From Blasia pusilla (Eukaryota > Marchantiophyta > Marchantiopsida > Blasiales), in contig CM114271.1 in NCBI GenBank assembly GCA_050084515.1, positions 58,466,001-58,530,000 of the forward strand: a stretch of 64,000 bases of DNA. Reading direction: 5' to 3'. A program made the position numbers and the translations under genes. The notes beneath the pieces were generated by a model that worked only from the letters and a program-made list of their open reading frames with translations, was not told where the DNA came from and ran no database searches. This document shows, piece by piece, positions 21,246 to 31,870 of the stretch (the first letter of the stretch is position 1; each line of letters begins with the position of its first letter).

Positions 21246-21969
21246 CAGAACTGGGACAAGATGAATAAGCTACACTGAATTCCCAATGAATTGCAATTCA
21301 CATAATTCAAAAAACCCAGATTCTCTCTTATCCGCTCGAAAATGGGGTCGGTTTCTTGACTAGTTAACTTGTCTGAGACAGAAGCTGGAAAATCGATTGG
21401 GAACTCGTCGATCCGATAGAGGTCAATGTCCTCCGCCGGGCTTGGGGTCGAGTATGACCGCTCTTTGGCTTCTTCGGCCATGTCCACCATCTCCACGCTG
21501 GCGGTCCTCATGACCTCGTCGTCATCGATTTCAACTTCTGGCGTTTCCACTATGTTGATTGTGTCCCCGGACTTCATGGGGGACATTTCTTGCATCTCAA
21601 CACTTTCGGTTGGACAGGCAGGGCTATCATCAATGGCTATCGCTTTTTCCCTCCTCGCTTTAGCGAATTCTGCCCTCCTAACCGACGCGTCCAGACGCTT
21701 CTTTTCTCTCTTTTCGTCAAGGATCCTCTTCTTCAAGGCCTGCGACGTCTCAGCCTCTGCATTCTGTTTATCGAGCGCCTCTTGAACACGTCTCGCAAGA
21801 AGACGTGTGCTTCCCTTTCCCGCTCCTCGATTTCCTGCTGCCTAATTTCATTCGCCGAACGAGGCCCAGGACATGCTGACGCATGAGTCCTAATAGACTT
21901 TGGAGTGAAGCTCCCAGACTTGTTGGCTTGTGATTTTTTCCTTGTCATATTTTCCGGAAATGCCTCCAC
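21245..21969 (-). pseudogene. N-terminal coiled-coil part of the ParB/methyltransferase-like gene
   Basis: Minus strand: ENMTRKKSQANKSGSFTPKS, then NEIRQQEIEEREREAHVFLR, then (after a frame change near 21780) SQALKKRILDEKREKKRLDA and an acidic Ser/Asp/Glu-rich region (ETPEVEIDDDEVMRTASVEM). A basic coiled coil followed by an acidic linker is what is seen. The start codon is uncertain. An R/S/D-rich frame upstream (21970-22231) could be an additional first exon. Confidence 0.4.
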
Positions 21970-22335
21970 CTATGTCCACGACAAATCCCTTGATCAGTCG
22001 CCTTGCTGATGTCGAGATGGGGAGCTCTAATCGCCTTGATGGGTAGCTCGAATCGTCCCGCGATCGTTCAGTCGAACCGTCTCGCTGTCGTTCGGTCGAA
22101 CCGTCTCGCTGTCGTTCCCTCCTATCGTATCGCGATATGTCGCCGTATGATATGCCCCTTCGTATGTGATCAGCTGCTGTGCGGGAGAGTGAGTAATGAA
22201 GATCGCGAAATGAGAAACCGGAAATGAGCAATTTTTGCCCTATTTATACTTTTCTAGCCGTTGGGCTGACCGTTGGGTCTCGTCGTCCTTTCGACGGCGA
22301 CGTGCCGGAGGTTACGGAAGTCCAGAGGTGAAAAA

Positions 22336-22940
22336 TGGCAACCCGTTGGAGTCCGACAGGTTGCGCGCCTCCGCCATCCTGGGTACGTCGCCACGTGCGC
22401 GAGCAACCCGTCGTAGACCGACGGGTTGAGCGCCTCCGTCGTCTTCGGAAAAGAACGCGAGGTACCCGCGCAACCCGTCGGAGACCGACATGTTGCGCGC
22501 CTCCGCCGTGTTTGGGACGGGAAGGGGACGTACCCAGGAAATCCGTCGGAGACCATTGGGTTGCACGCTTCCCTCGTCAAGGGTTAAGAACGCGGGCTTC
22601 CCGTGCAAGTCGTCGGAGTCCGGCTTGCTGCACACTTCATGTAAGCACCACAAGGCGAGGCCCTTGCGCAACCCATTGGAGGGCGACGGGCTGCACGCCT
22701 CGCCGTCTTTGGGCAAATAGGTGAGGCACCCACGGAACTCGTCGGGAACAGACGGTTTGCACGCCTCTGGCATCTTCGGGCAAGAAGGAGCGGTATCCGA
22801 GCAACTCGTCGAAGAGCGACGGGTTGCTCGCTTCGACAATGTTTGGCAGAAGCGTGCAACCCGTCCGAAGCCAACGGGTTGCAGGCTTTGGTTAGCTTCG
22901 GGTAATTTTGGAGTTACCAGGACTCCGACGGGTTCCAAGT
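22336..22940. repeat. Palindrome array 3 (between the two F1 genes)
   Basis: About nine palindromes at a spacing of 57-69 bases (22337, 22401, 22470, 22539, 22604, 22667, 22736, 22799, 22856), each flanked by GCGCCTCCG-like spacer sequence, so the whole unit is a degenerate tandem repeat of about 65 bases. It lies between the minus-strand ParB/methyltransferase-like gene and the plus-strand transposase gene, where divergent promoters would be expected. Confidence 0.85.
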
Positions 22941-23129
22941 GTGATTCGCAACCCTATGCTTCCCAAATCCGGTAACATATTGCAACGGAATTGAATGTGT
23001 TAGAGAATTGGATCCATTGTGTCAGACAATGTCACCCACCGAATTCATCTTGTTAGTAAAAATCTGTCAGGAGTATCTGTTTTCCTATTCACTATAGATT
23101 AAAAATTCTCATTCTCATTCTCATTCTTA
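22941..23129. promoter_or_regulatory. Probable upstream region of the F1 transposase gene
   Basis: About 190 bases between palindrome array 3 and the first transposase codons. It is AT-rich, with four CTCATT repeats at about 23107-23130. No TATA box or transcription start can be assigned with confidence. Confidence 0.3.
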
Positions 23130-25844
23130 GTGTCCTCCCGTTGGAATCTTCTTGGAATGGATAATTATGTTAAACTCACTTGTGGTAGTCATCTGGCGGC
23201 CCTTCCTCAATCAGAAATCATTCGACCCCAAGCTCGTGAGTCTTTAATAGCAGTGGATGAAAATTTTATGTCTGTTCGATTTCTTCTCCAAATTGGAACC
23301 ATCTTTGTATCCAAAGATGTAAGGGTGGACGGTACGGAAGCCATAATAGGTGAGACGGTCCAGCCAGTGACCTCAGACCGTAAAGTATGGAATCTCCTAT
23401 CTCTAGCAAATGGTCAATACAGAGTTTACGGCCTGCCCCTGAATTCGTCTGTTTACCAAGTAGACGGTCTAGAATTTCCTAGTGCTCCGAGCTCTACCTT
23501 TGCAACTCCGAGCTCTGCAGATCCGGCTTCGACTCCAACTTTGCACGCTCGTAACAATGTTGTTCTTCCTGAAGAGATTCCGGATGTTATCAACCTCAGT
23601 GGATCTGTCGGACACCAATCGGGCCCTCTGTCCGCCTACTCGTTCCTCTTGCGAGTATCAGGCAATAGTTTGCTTTCGTCTCTAGCCTTGAAAATGTTCA
23701 AGCACATTCTTGTCGACGAGCTACCGCCCACGTACGATGGTAATTCCATTTTTGAGTTGCCTCCACTTGCTCCTCCTGCTCAAAAGAAGGATGGAGGACG
23801 CCTAAAGGGTATGGACAGAAAGTCCATACCATATTTTTCATTGTCCACGACTTGGGCTCCACGTCAGAGTATACAAGGCTGGAAGTTCATGTTGGCTCCC
23901 ACACTCATCCTGTGACCGATGCAATTCAAAGACACATCAAGGAGGATGTGGCGAAGAAAGTAGTCGAGGTCTACAGAAACTCTCCGGGTTCAAAGCCTGG
24001 AGTGATCAAGCTCACAACGGCATCACAAATTTGTGAACAATTGCTTGGAATCCCTGGATAGGGCGAGATCACGGCGGTTGAGGAGAAACAACTCTGGGAA
24101 AATCTCGCATTTCTCGCTGATCCTGAATGCTTTCCAAATTTTCTGCGTCAAATACGAGTTCTGGATGGAAAGACGGCCGAAATGGATGCCATTGCCAGAA
24201 TCAAGGCCAACTCTAGATTTCCATTCATTCAGAGATGGCAGTTCATGGGCCAAGGAGGCGAGGGATCCAAGGCCTATGTCTTCAAAATGTCAACCACAGG
24301 TCCGTCGAGTGGCCTCGATGTTATAGATCGAATGAGGGAAGTGGAAGATCTTTACGAAAGCTGGGTAAGCTTTGATATTTGCTACACAGTGCTGAACGGA
24401 TGGTTCATGATGGGTGCTCACGTTTATGACCATGTGGAGAAGGGACTCAAAACTATATTTGTGTGTGAAGTAAAGGCAGAAGACGTTGGCAGTTTGAAGA
24501 TGTGCTGGTTACTCTTATTGGAGGTGGTGAAGGAAAACAAAGGGCCACCTCCGGAAATTTATGGGTTCATGGCAGACAATGCACAACCAGGGTGGATTGG
24601 TATCCGGGAAGTGTTTTGGGGTGGAGAGGTTCAACCGGAGAGGGAAACGTTGGATGCTTTCAATTGGCAACAGTCTGTGACCTGGTACACCAAATCTTGC
24701 ATCAAGGAGAATAAGAGGACAGAGCATGTCACTCTACTCCAACGCTGCAAGGACAGCAAAACCTTGAATGCTAGGAAGAACTTCATGGGTGGTGGAGGAA
24801 GCATGCGATTGAGGGGAAGTACAAAGAGTTATGCTCTTGGTTGAGTTAGTGGACTGTACGTATGAGACAATGGGGAAACTTCATGCGGCAGGTGAGTTCA
24901 CTATTTTGTCTTGTCAAGCTCACGCTGAGAATTGTTTGTAAAGTTGTAGCTGAGGGTGAGAAGCGTCGGAACTATATGGATTTCAAACCCAAGAAACCAA
25001 GCAAGCTGTCGGATACGACGGGTTGCCCGAGTGTGCAACCCGACGGAAACCGACGGGTTGCATCCAGATTTTTGGTGCAACCCGAGTGTGCAATCCGTCG
25101 GGACCCGATGGGTCATTGAGTCGTTCATGGGATGCCTCGACCTTGCAACCCGTCGGGTTCCGACGGGTTGCAGTAGGTGGGTTTAAGGTTACAACACGTC
25201 GGTTTCCGTCGGGTCGCAGAGTCGTTCATGGGATGCCTCGGGCTTGCAACCCGTCTGGTTTCGACAGGTCGCTTATTTCTTTGACTCTTGAGTTATTTCC
25301 GTTCCTTTCTAACATTTCCGTCGTTGCAGGGATTGAACGTTCATGAAAATGCCCTCTGCCCCAACACAAGTGGAGCAGAAAGTGTTCATTCCTCCTGGAG
25401 GTCGTCACAAGCATGCCAACGAATTCCACTTGTGGAGGCAAGCCAACAAGATCAGGCAAGAGCAATGCTATAGTCTGCAGCATCCCATATCTTCCTCACA
25501 AAAGGCATAACAAAAGGAAAGGGGCCGTCGATCTACGAGCTCTATGTCAAGGCGGCTGTGAGATCTGGTGATGAAAAAATGTATGTGGAAGCCTTCAACC
25601 GGTGCGTAGCTGGAACTCCACTCGAGCAAGACGTACACATTGGTGGGGATATTGGTGGGCGGGTTTCAAGACGTCCCATAGAGATGGTGGTAGAGCAGTT
25701 CGAGCGAGACTCGTGGAGACCAGATAAGTATCTTGACTTCAGGCACGTGAAGAGGCAGCATCGAGGAACGAATCCGGTGATTGATTTGGATGAGGAAATT
25801 ACGCCGCCCAGGTATTCGGGGACCCCGGACCCGTCCCAAATCCG
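23130..25844 (+). pseudogene. MULE-type transposase, 5' part (element F1)
   Basis: The transposase cuts the transposon ends. 23130-23915 is an open N-terminal part without a recognised domain. After a frame change, VHVGSHTHPVTDAIQRHIKE (about 23880-23950) resembles the His-rich N-terminal segment of MULE/FAR1 proteins. 24063-24844 is open and carries the RNase H-like core: ILNGWFMMGAHVYD-type strand, FVCEVKAEDVGSLKM, IYGFMADNAQPGWIGIREVF (second catalytic Asp) and FNWQQSVTWY in place of the usual C/F-H-x-x-x-W segment. Further exons at about 24900-25005 and 25330-25844 are separated by a palindrome-bearing intron. The coding sequence stops at the insertion of element B and resumes at 42493. 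Confidence 0.65.
25012..25270. repeat. Palindrome array 4 (transposase intron)
   Basis: Four to five palindromes with the GGGTT/AACCC arms (about 25012, 25046, 25080, 25144, 25190, 25243), including a perfect one at 25145-25171. The segment GAGTCGTTCATGGGATGCCTCG occurs twice (about 25119 and 25216), so this is again a tandem repeat with a palindromic core. Confidence 0.8.
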
Positions 25845-25950
25845 TGTCGTGCGAATCCACATCGTCATACAACATACATCGCTGACATACCATACTCACA
25901 TACATACATAACATAGACGAGAGTATCCACAAACACAAGTGTACCACAAC
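25845..25950 (-). repeat. B2 terminal segment of element B
   Basis: 106 bases, nearly the same as B1 (33809-33915), but located outside the A2 repeat, at the very 3' end of the element. It ends CGCACGACA on the minus strand, the same terminal bases as element C, and abuts the target duplication TCCG. Confidence 0.8.
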
Positions 25951-26063
25951 TGAAATCCGTGAAAGAACTACTGTCATAAAACACGTATGCAATCACATAC
26001 AATCGAGCCAAACCCACTCCACGATGGGAGAATCTAGGTCGAAGCTTGCGGGAAACACCATAG
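25951..26063 (-). repeat. A2 terminal repeat of B, 3' part
   Basis: Matches 42121-42233 of A1 (starts TGAAATCCGTGAAAG on the plus strand, ends GAAACACCATAG). The rest of A2 continues at 33579-33806. About 24 bases present in A1 (42234-42257) were lost at the junction with the inserted block. Confidence 0.8.
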
Positions 26064-27052
26064 GGGGGCTTGTATTCTGGCAGGAGAGAGTAAGAGAGGA
26101 GAGTCTCTCTTCAAAAAAAAGGGCCAAATCCGCCTCCTCTCTTCAAAACTTTTTGACATATTTGAAATTTTTGTTTGCTTTCAAATTCATGAAATCTTTA
26201 GAAGAGAGTAGGTAGTGGTCCACATTCGGGCCTCAAGACACCTCCTTTTTCCAGGGGGCGAAAAACAAGTAGACATCATAAGACCACTACAAACATTTTT
26301 CCATCACTCTCCATGTGAGCGTAAGTTTATTCACATTGCGTGTCTCAGTCAACAAAAAGCAATGATCTTGGTATTTCTCTTGGAGGACCACCCGGATGGG
26401 TACCTCTCTTTTTGCAGGGATTTTTGCCTGCATCATGGCCTCCCCTGAATTGCCCCATAACCAACTTTCTGTCGGTTAAGAATGGTGTCTGCTCAAGACC
26501 AACTTTCTGAAATATGAACAAATCAGATCCTTAGGCTGAGAAATCGAGAAGCTGCACCCCTCCCAACCCGTAAGAAAGCTCACCATAAGAAAGGAAAGAT
26601 TTTCAGAAGTGATTTTCTTCCACCCTGCACCCACGACGATCTAACGGGTTGGGAATCTGAAATGGCAATCCGAGAGGTAGTAGGAATCCTGCACATCTTA
26701 GACAAGAAAAGAAGCCTACAACTGGTTGGACGAATGAAGGGGAAGGAGCCAAAAGTCAAGAAGCCCGCCACAATGCGCCAGAAGTTGGTCTCACCGGGAT
26801 AGAGTCCGATCACTCAAGCACTCAACCTGTCGGAATCTAACAGGTTGCCTGGAAATGGTTAAAAAGTTGCACTGGGCAAAAAGCAAAAAGTCGGAATCAT
26901 ACGGGTTGCAGAATTGTAATGTTGAGTAGCTAAAAGAACACAATCCACAAGTCCAAAAACATATTCCAAAATTTTTTTACAAATACCATTATGGGTTGAA
27001 AAAGTCTCGTCCTTTATTACCTCTGAAGGAACCTCGGAAATATACATTTCAC

Positions 27053-27343
27053 CTAGTCTATGATTTCTTCAGCCTCGTCATCTACAAATTTACTCCTAAC
27101 TCTCCTCGGTGACAGTACCAAAGGAATGTCCTGGGATTCAAGTGGCTCCTCTGGCCGATTGTAGACGGGGATCGAAAATGTTGGCGAATTCGAGAGCCTT
27201 GGCCCCCCCCCCCCTAGGTACACCATAACGGTCCCATGTAACCTGTCTCGAGTCCCACCGCCTTCCTCGGCATTATACCTTGTACGCTCTGCAATGTGAC
27301 ACCCATCCAGTATCAATATCTGCTCCGTCCCCGGTAATACCAT
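27053..27343 (-). pseudogene. F2 copy of the hypothetical conserved exon
   Basis: Counterpart of 16400-16710. It is open for 96 codons: MVLPGTEQILILDGCHIAE, GGGTRDRLHGTVMVYLGGG, ending SKFVDDEAEEIID. The acidic end that is out of frame in F1 is in frame here. The domain is unknown. Confidence 0.4.
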
Positions 27344-27496
27344 TATGGCAACCGCACAGGTAGAAGGAATCCAACACGTTTGAGAGAAAAAAAGAAGCCT
27401 ACGCCTGCCTTTACGAGTTGAGGGGAAGGTGCCAAGGGAAGAAGCCCGCCAGACTGCCTCTTAAGTTGGACCAACTGGGAAAGGGTCCGATCAGGC

Positions 27497-27523
27497 AACC
27501 TGTCGGAATCATACAGGTTGCCT
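27497..27523. repeat. F1-type palindrome in F2
   Basis: GCAACCTGTCGGAATCATACA then GGTTGC, the counterpart of 16847-16874. Another lies at about 26824-26848 (CAACCTGTCGGAATCTAACA then GGTTG). Confidence 0.7.
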
Positions 27524-27849
27524 GGATGTGGTAAAAAGGGTGCAGTGGTCAAAAAGCAAAAAGTTGCAAGGAGGAGAAATCCGACGGTTGCAGTGGTCAT
27601 AAAGTGAAAAGTTGCAAGGAGGAGAAATCCGACGGGTTGCAAAGTAGAAGTCCGTGGAGTACATAGACGATCACATTCGAAAAGAAAAAATGATCAGCAA
27701 ACATTTACAAGCACCATCGATCGAAAAAATCTTCTACTTTATATCATCCGAAAAAAGCTCCGAACTGTACATTTGATCTATTCTATGAAATCTTTTGCCT
27801 CATTATCAAAAAACTCCCTACTCCAAACGCTGCAATCAAGCTGGGTCAT

Positions 27850-28345
27850 TGAGTTCTTTGAACTCACTCGTCATCGTCCGAGAGCTCTTGCAATTTTGGG
27901 AATCGTTGGAAGTGACGATGGAGTCACTACCAAGGGTGGGTCAGGGACCGGAGCTCTCGGCTTCGGTGGAGAGTTGTACGCCCCAACGAGCCTTTCGTAT
28001 TCTTCCTTTGCCTCCTTGCAAAGGTCAAAAGCGATTCTGCCTTCCCTCGAGGCAGAGAATGTTCCTGCCACTCTGCCAAACGCCTTTGATACTTGCCCCT
28101 GAAAGTCCCACTAAGTCGAACACCAAGTCACCCGGCCTTGAGCAGAGCTCGATGAGCGTTTGCATCAGGACTGGCGACTTTTCCATTCCTCCTAGAAGTG
28201 GGGTACTGTCTTGCATGTAAATTCCCGGGGGGGAATTGTACAAACTATCTAAGCTGTAGCCATCCGAGCATGGATCCACAGGATCCTGAATCTTGAACAC
28301 CTGGAAATTGTGCTCGGGCCGAACGAATCAAGAGCGAGGAGTGGT
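27850..28345 (-). pseudogene. F2 copy of the methyltransferase motif I exon
   Basis: Counterpart of 17173-17691. Minus-strand 28025-28300 reads FKIQDPVDPCSDGYSLDSLY, EKSPVLMQTLIELCSRPGD, then LVFDLVGLSGASIKG and NILCLEGRQ. The residue that is a stop in F1 is Ser here. The same DLVGLSGAS loop in both copies shows that this non-canonical motif I is ancestral and not a local mutation. A frameshift follows at about 28030 before DLCKEAKEEYERLV. Confidence 0.6.
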
Positions 28346-28990
28346 CCATCTAAATCAAAGACGTTGGAAACAATGTCAGAAACTAAAGAAGTCGCCTTGA
28401 GAACATTTTCAATAACTTGCAGACCGTCCAGCACGGACTTCCCGATTACCCGCACCGCATCCCAGAACGACCATTCGCGTAGCCAATGCGAGATCATTGA
28501 ATCAGACACACCCAGAGGATGGTGTGCCGCCCTCTTCTGGGCCTCTAAGCCCTCGAGACTGATTTTCATCAGTCTTATCCTCCTAAACTCGCTTATCCCG
28601 GACAACGCAAACCAATGCACGCGATCCTGCAACACTTTCCCCCCAATCCGACCATGCGGATCTTCATCCCTCTTCCTGGCGCTTGATAATCGCTTCGGCT
28701 CCTTGTAGAACTCCGGACCAAGTTGGGGTTGAGAATGCTTGATGTATCGCGCATCTTGCTCGCCGTGTATTTCGTTGCGAAGAGATATTGTTGCTTGATG
28801 AATTGGCGACTCACAGATACCTTCTCCCTCCGCTCCAGCTCGGTCCAAAGGCAAGCACTTTTCTTCGCGGCCTGAATCTTCGACCAGCAAAGGATGGATG
28901 GTTCCAGCATCTTGAGAAATAAACTTGTTTGCCCAAGTTTTCCTCTTAACTGAGCACCCTTTGCCAAAGATCTAATTGACGAGGGCATCG
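28346..28990 (-). pseudogene. F2 copy of the helical middle exon
   Basis: Counterpart of 19488-20160 in F1: LGPEFYKEPKRLSS, DPHGRIGGKVLQDRVHWFAL, SHWLREWSFWDAVRVIGKSV. It carries several frameshifts. The joining of this exon directly to the motif I exon marks the internal deletion in F2. Confidence 0.5.
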
Positions 28991-29104
28991 CCCAAGAATC
29001 CCCTCAGACTCTCCCGGGTGCGCCGTAAGCACCTTCCTCACCCGATCGTAGTCCCGATCCGATGGTGGGTGACATTCCCCTCCGATACAATCCCGCACAT
29101 CCAA

Positions 29105-29590
29105 ACTCAACCCGTCAGGAAATTACATGGGTTTTCGCAACCCGATCCGACTCACGGGTCTTCGACTCAAGGTCGATTCTAGTAACGGCTTAATCGATGC
29201 AACCCGTCGAGTCGACGGGTCGGGTTATTTTTCCCCATATCAACCCGTCGGAGTCCGGACGGGTTGATTTCGGCCAAAAATAGTTTCGAGGCAAGCAACC
29301 CGTCGGACTCACGAGTTGCTTTGGGGAAAAACCTTCTAAACTGGCAATACCGAGCAACTCGTCGGAGTTCGACGGGTTGACTATCGAGCAACCCGCCGGA
29401 CTCGGCGGTTTGCTTACGCATTAGCAAATCTGATGCAATCCGTCGGACTCGACGGGTTGCATCATTAAGCTTCGTTCTAGAATCGACCTTGAGTTTTGGA
29501 CGACCGTGAGTCCGACGGGTTGCATTCTTCAAAAAAATCCTCACAAGGCGGCCTGTCGAGCAACCCGTCGGACTCCGACAGTTTGCTTAG
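29105..29590. repeat. Palindrome array in F2
   Basis: At least seven degenerate palindromes (about 29200, 29241, 29296, 29354, 29387, 29436, 29560) with AACCCGTCGG/CCGACGGGTT arms, homologous to array 2 of F1. Many have lost single bases in one arm (for example 29200-29222, CAACCCGTCGAGTCGACGGG). Confidence 0.8.
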
Positions 29591-29610
29591 GGCCAAAAAC
29601 TAATTAGATC

Positions 29611-30078
29611 TGTGAGAAAACAGAAAGTGACTAAATCACTGAAATCTTTACAAAAACTTAGAGATACAAAGGAGCCTAGTCCGTCCGTGCGCTCTCAGTA
29701 GAGCTTTGATGGAACCTGAACTGGGATATTACTCGACATACGATAATGCGCTAATGCTGCGGCTCCCGACTATTTGACTACTCGGGAAAACTAGGGTTTT
29801 TACCTATTTTTCTTCGTTTCTATTAATAGAAAAATTTTTCGTCGTCTTGGCATACCAGGGGCTACGCTCCCGGACCCCCGCGATGCATCTGGGTGCCTCG
29901 CACCCTGATGCAATATAGGGTTAGATAAACCTAGTAACGCTACTCCGTAAACCACCTACGTCATATTACTATGACTCCTTCGACGTCTAAGTCGGAACCA
30001 TCGATCTAGGCTTCTCCTCATACAAGGGGGCCGATCAAATCAATGGTGCTCAGAGGAGTGGATGTTGAGAATCCAATA
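29611..30078 (-). repeat. 3' LTR of copia D
   Basis: 468 bases, starting TATTGGATTCTCAACATCC on the minus strand and ending GTTTTCTCACA. It is preceded by the purine tract GAGGGGGG. It contains ACCCTGATGCAATATAGGGT near 29910, the sequence that forms an inverted repeat in copia E (45609-45672). Confidence 0.8.
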
Positions 30079-30099
30079 CCCCCCCTCAATATCCATTCT

Positions 30100-30850
30100 C
30101 ATGTGGACTACTGTCTTGGACCTATGCCAACACCCTTCAGATGTCGATGAAGCTGATCTCCGCTCAAGGCTTTCGTGAAGATGTCTGCACGGTTATCCTC
30201 TGTTGGACAATAGACTAACTTCAAAACCTCTCTCTCGATCAATTCACGAACAAAATGGTATCGATCTCTACGTGTTTCCATTTGAGCATGAAACACAGGA
30301 TAATGTGCTATGGCAATGCAACTCGATTGTCACACCACATTACAAAGAGCACTCTTCTGGTGCTTCTCCTATGTCCTCCAAGATCCATCTCAACCATCTT
30401 GCTTCACAAGAAGCATAACAAGCCGCTTTGTACTCGCCTCGTTAGAAGAAAGAGCCATCAGAGGTTGCTTTTGCTGATCCATGACACCACACCCGATCCT
30501 ACCAAGAAGCAATAACCTAAACCGATCTTCGAGAATGAATCTCCCGCCAACTGAGTCACAAAACTCGTCATTTCCGTCCTCGCTCCATAGGTGATGCCGC
30601 ACTCGATAGTGCCTTTGATGTACTTCAACACACGATCCTCGCCTTCCAATGGTTCTCACGAGGCTTAGTTGAGAACCTACTCAATACTCCCACAGCGAAG
30701 CTAATGTCTGGTCTACTATTACACAAAAATATCAAACTGCCTACAAGCTTTCTGTACATCTTTTCATCTACCAATGGTGAAACATCCTCCATCGAGAGTT
30801 TCAACTCTACCTCCATTGGCGAGACCACTGCCTTACACTCGGTCATCCCG
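30100..30850 (-). pseudogene. copia RNase H, element D
   Basis: Minus-strand pieces 30625-30846 (MTECKAVVSPMEVELKLSM, YRKLVGSLIFLCNSRPDISF), 30458-30649 (RVLKYIKGTIECGITYG) and 30108-30296 (HFVRELIEREVLKLVYCPTE, DNRADIFTKAL) make up the RNase H region and C-terminus. Frames differ between the pieces. Confidence 0.75.
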
Positions 30851-30989
30851 AATGCCTTAAAGATTTCTCTAGCATACTTCTCCTGAGAGAGAAAAATAGA
30901 ATATGACTGTTGCCAAATTTCAAGTCCTATAAAGTAGTGTAAGACCTAAATCTGACATTTCAAACTCAGATTCCAACACTCCTTCATTT

Positions 30990-31870
30990 CCTCTATTTTC
31001 TTATGTGGTCTCCTGTGATGATCAGATCATCCACATACAAGACTATCAACATATACATCCCATCTTCGCAAAACACATACAAATTTGCTTCTGAAGGACT
31101 CTTCATGAGACCCTTCTCTCGAAAGAATGTATCTATTCGTTGATACCATACCCTAGGGGCTTGCTTCAACCCATACAATGCTTGATGAAGTAAACAAACT
31201 TTCTTCTCGATCCGGTGTCTCAAAACCTGGTGGTTGAGAAACATATACCTCCTCCTGAGACTCTGCTCAAAAGACTTCACATCGACAGATCACAGCCAAC
31301 GCCTTGTTCCTGCAACCGCTAGAACAATTCGAATGGTTGTCATCCTTGCAAAGGGGAGCAAAAGTCTCATAGTAGTCAAAGCCCGATTTGTGAGCATCCT
31401 TGTGCGACCAACCTCGCTTTGAATTTATCCAATGTACCGTCCGACTTGTACTTGGTCTTGTACACCCACTTGCAGTGCGATATCTTCCTCGCCCTGGCTT
31501 TTATACCAAAGTCCAAGTTTCATTCCTCTGAATAGCGCCCATCTCCGTCTGCATGGCCTCTCTCCATTGAGGATGAGCCAGGGCCTCATCCAAGCATGAT
31601 GGCTCTTCCACCTTCAAGACCTCTATCATCAGGGCCATGTTGACGAGATGTGCGGAAGCTCTATTCTGCTCCTCTAGTCTCTTGGATCTCCTTGATGTGT
31701 AACAACTTCATCAGTTGTTGGTGGATCCTTACCATCCAAGAGCTGCTTTATCCACTTAGGGTATGACGACCGTAGTGGAAGAGCAGGTTGCTCTTTGTAA
31801 TCATCGCCAAAATCTTCTTCTTGATGATCTGGTGTAAACATCTGGGTTGTCGGTGTTGCTTGCCCATCAT
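30990..31870 (-). pseudogene. copia reverse transcriptase, element D
   Basis: Reverse transcriptase copies element RNA into DNA. 30993-31280 holds VCLLHQALYGLKQAPRVWYQ and MLIVLYVDDLIITGDH with the catalytic YVDD at about 31010-31035. Upstream, PEWREAM-like and ETWTLV segments lie near 31500-31600, and YPKWIKQLLDGKDPPT is at about 31700-31760. Several frameshifts. Confidence 0.75.

Larger units (their letters stand above)
17173..21969 (-). pseudogene. ParB-like / beta-class DNA methyltransferase-like gene carried by F1
   Basis: A multi-exon minus-strand gene inside the transposon. In order: a coiled-coil N-terminal part (21969-21245), a ParB-like domain (21245-20850), a helical middle (20285-19488), a short exon (19380-19040), an exon with a motif IV-like DLPSW (19034-18254) and a final exon with a motif I-like AdoMet loop (17691-17173). 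The order IV before I is that of beta-class N6-adenine/N4-cytosine methyltransferases such as CcrM. Introns near 17692-18253 and 20286-20850 are filled with palindromes. Several frameshifts and one stop make this copy inactive. In bacteria and phages ParB-like domains are often fused to such methylases. Finding this in a eukaryotic transposon is an inference from motifs. Confidence 0.55.
26064..29610. mobile_element. F2, a deleted relative of transposon F1
   Basis: Starts with the F1 left end (GGGGGCTTGTATTCTGG) and follows F1 from 15422 to about 17730. It then jumps to the equivalent of 19600-20830, losing the motif IV region. It ends where copia D begins, so the right terminal repeat is missing. 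It is diverged from F1 and has its own indels, so it is an independent copy rather than a recent duplication. Confidence 0.7.

Noticed and set aside
17173-21969. Bacterial contamination as the source of the ParB/methyltransferase-like gene
   Set aside because: The gene has GT-AG introns, exists in two diverged copies, lies inside a transposon with a eukaryotic MULE transposase, and is flanked by plant-type copia sequence.
17762-22940. Regularly spaced short repeats that resemble a CRISPR array
   Set aside because: The repeats are strongly degenerate full palindromes, the spacers are themselves similar to each other, no cas genes are present, and they lie in introns of a eukaryotic transposon.
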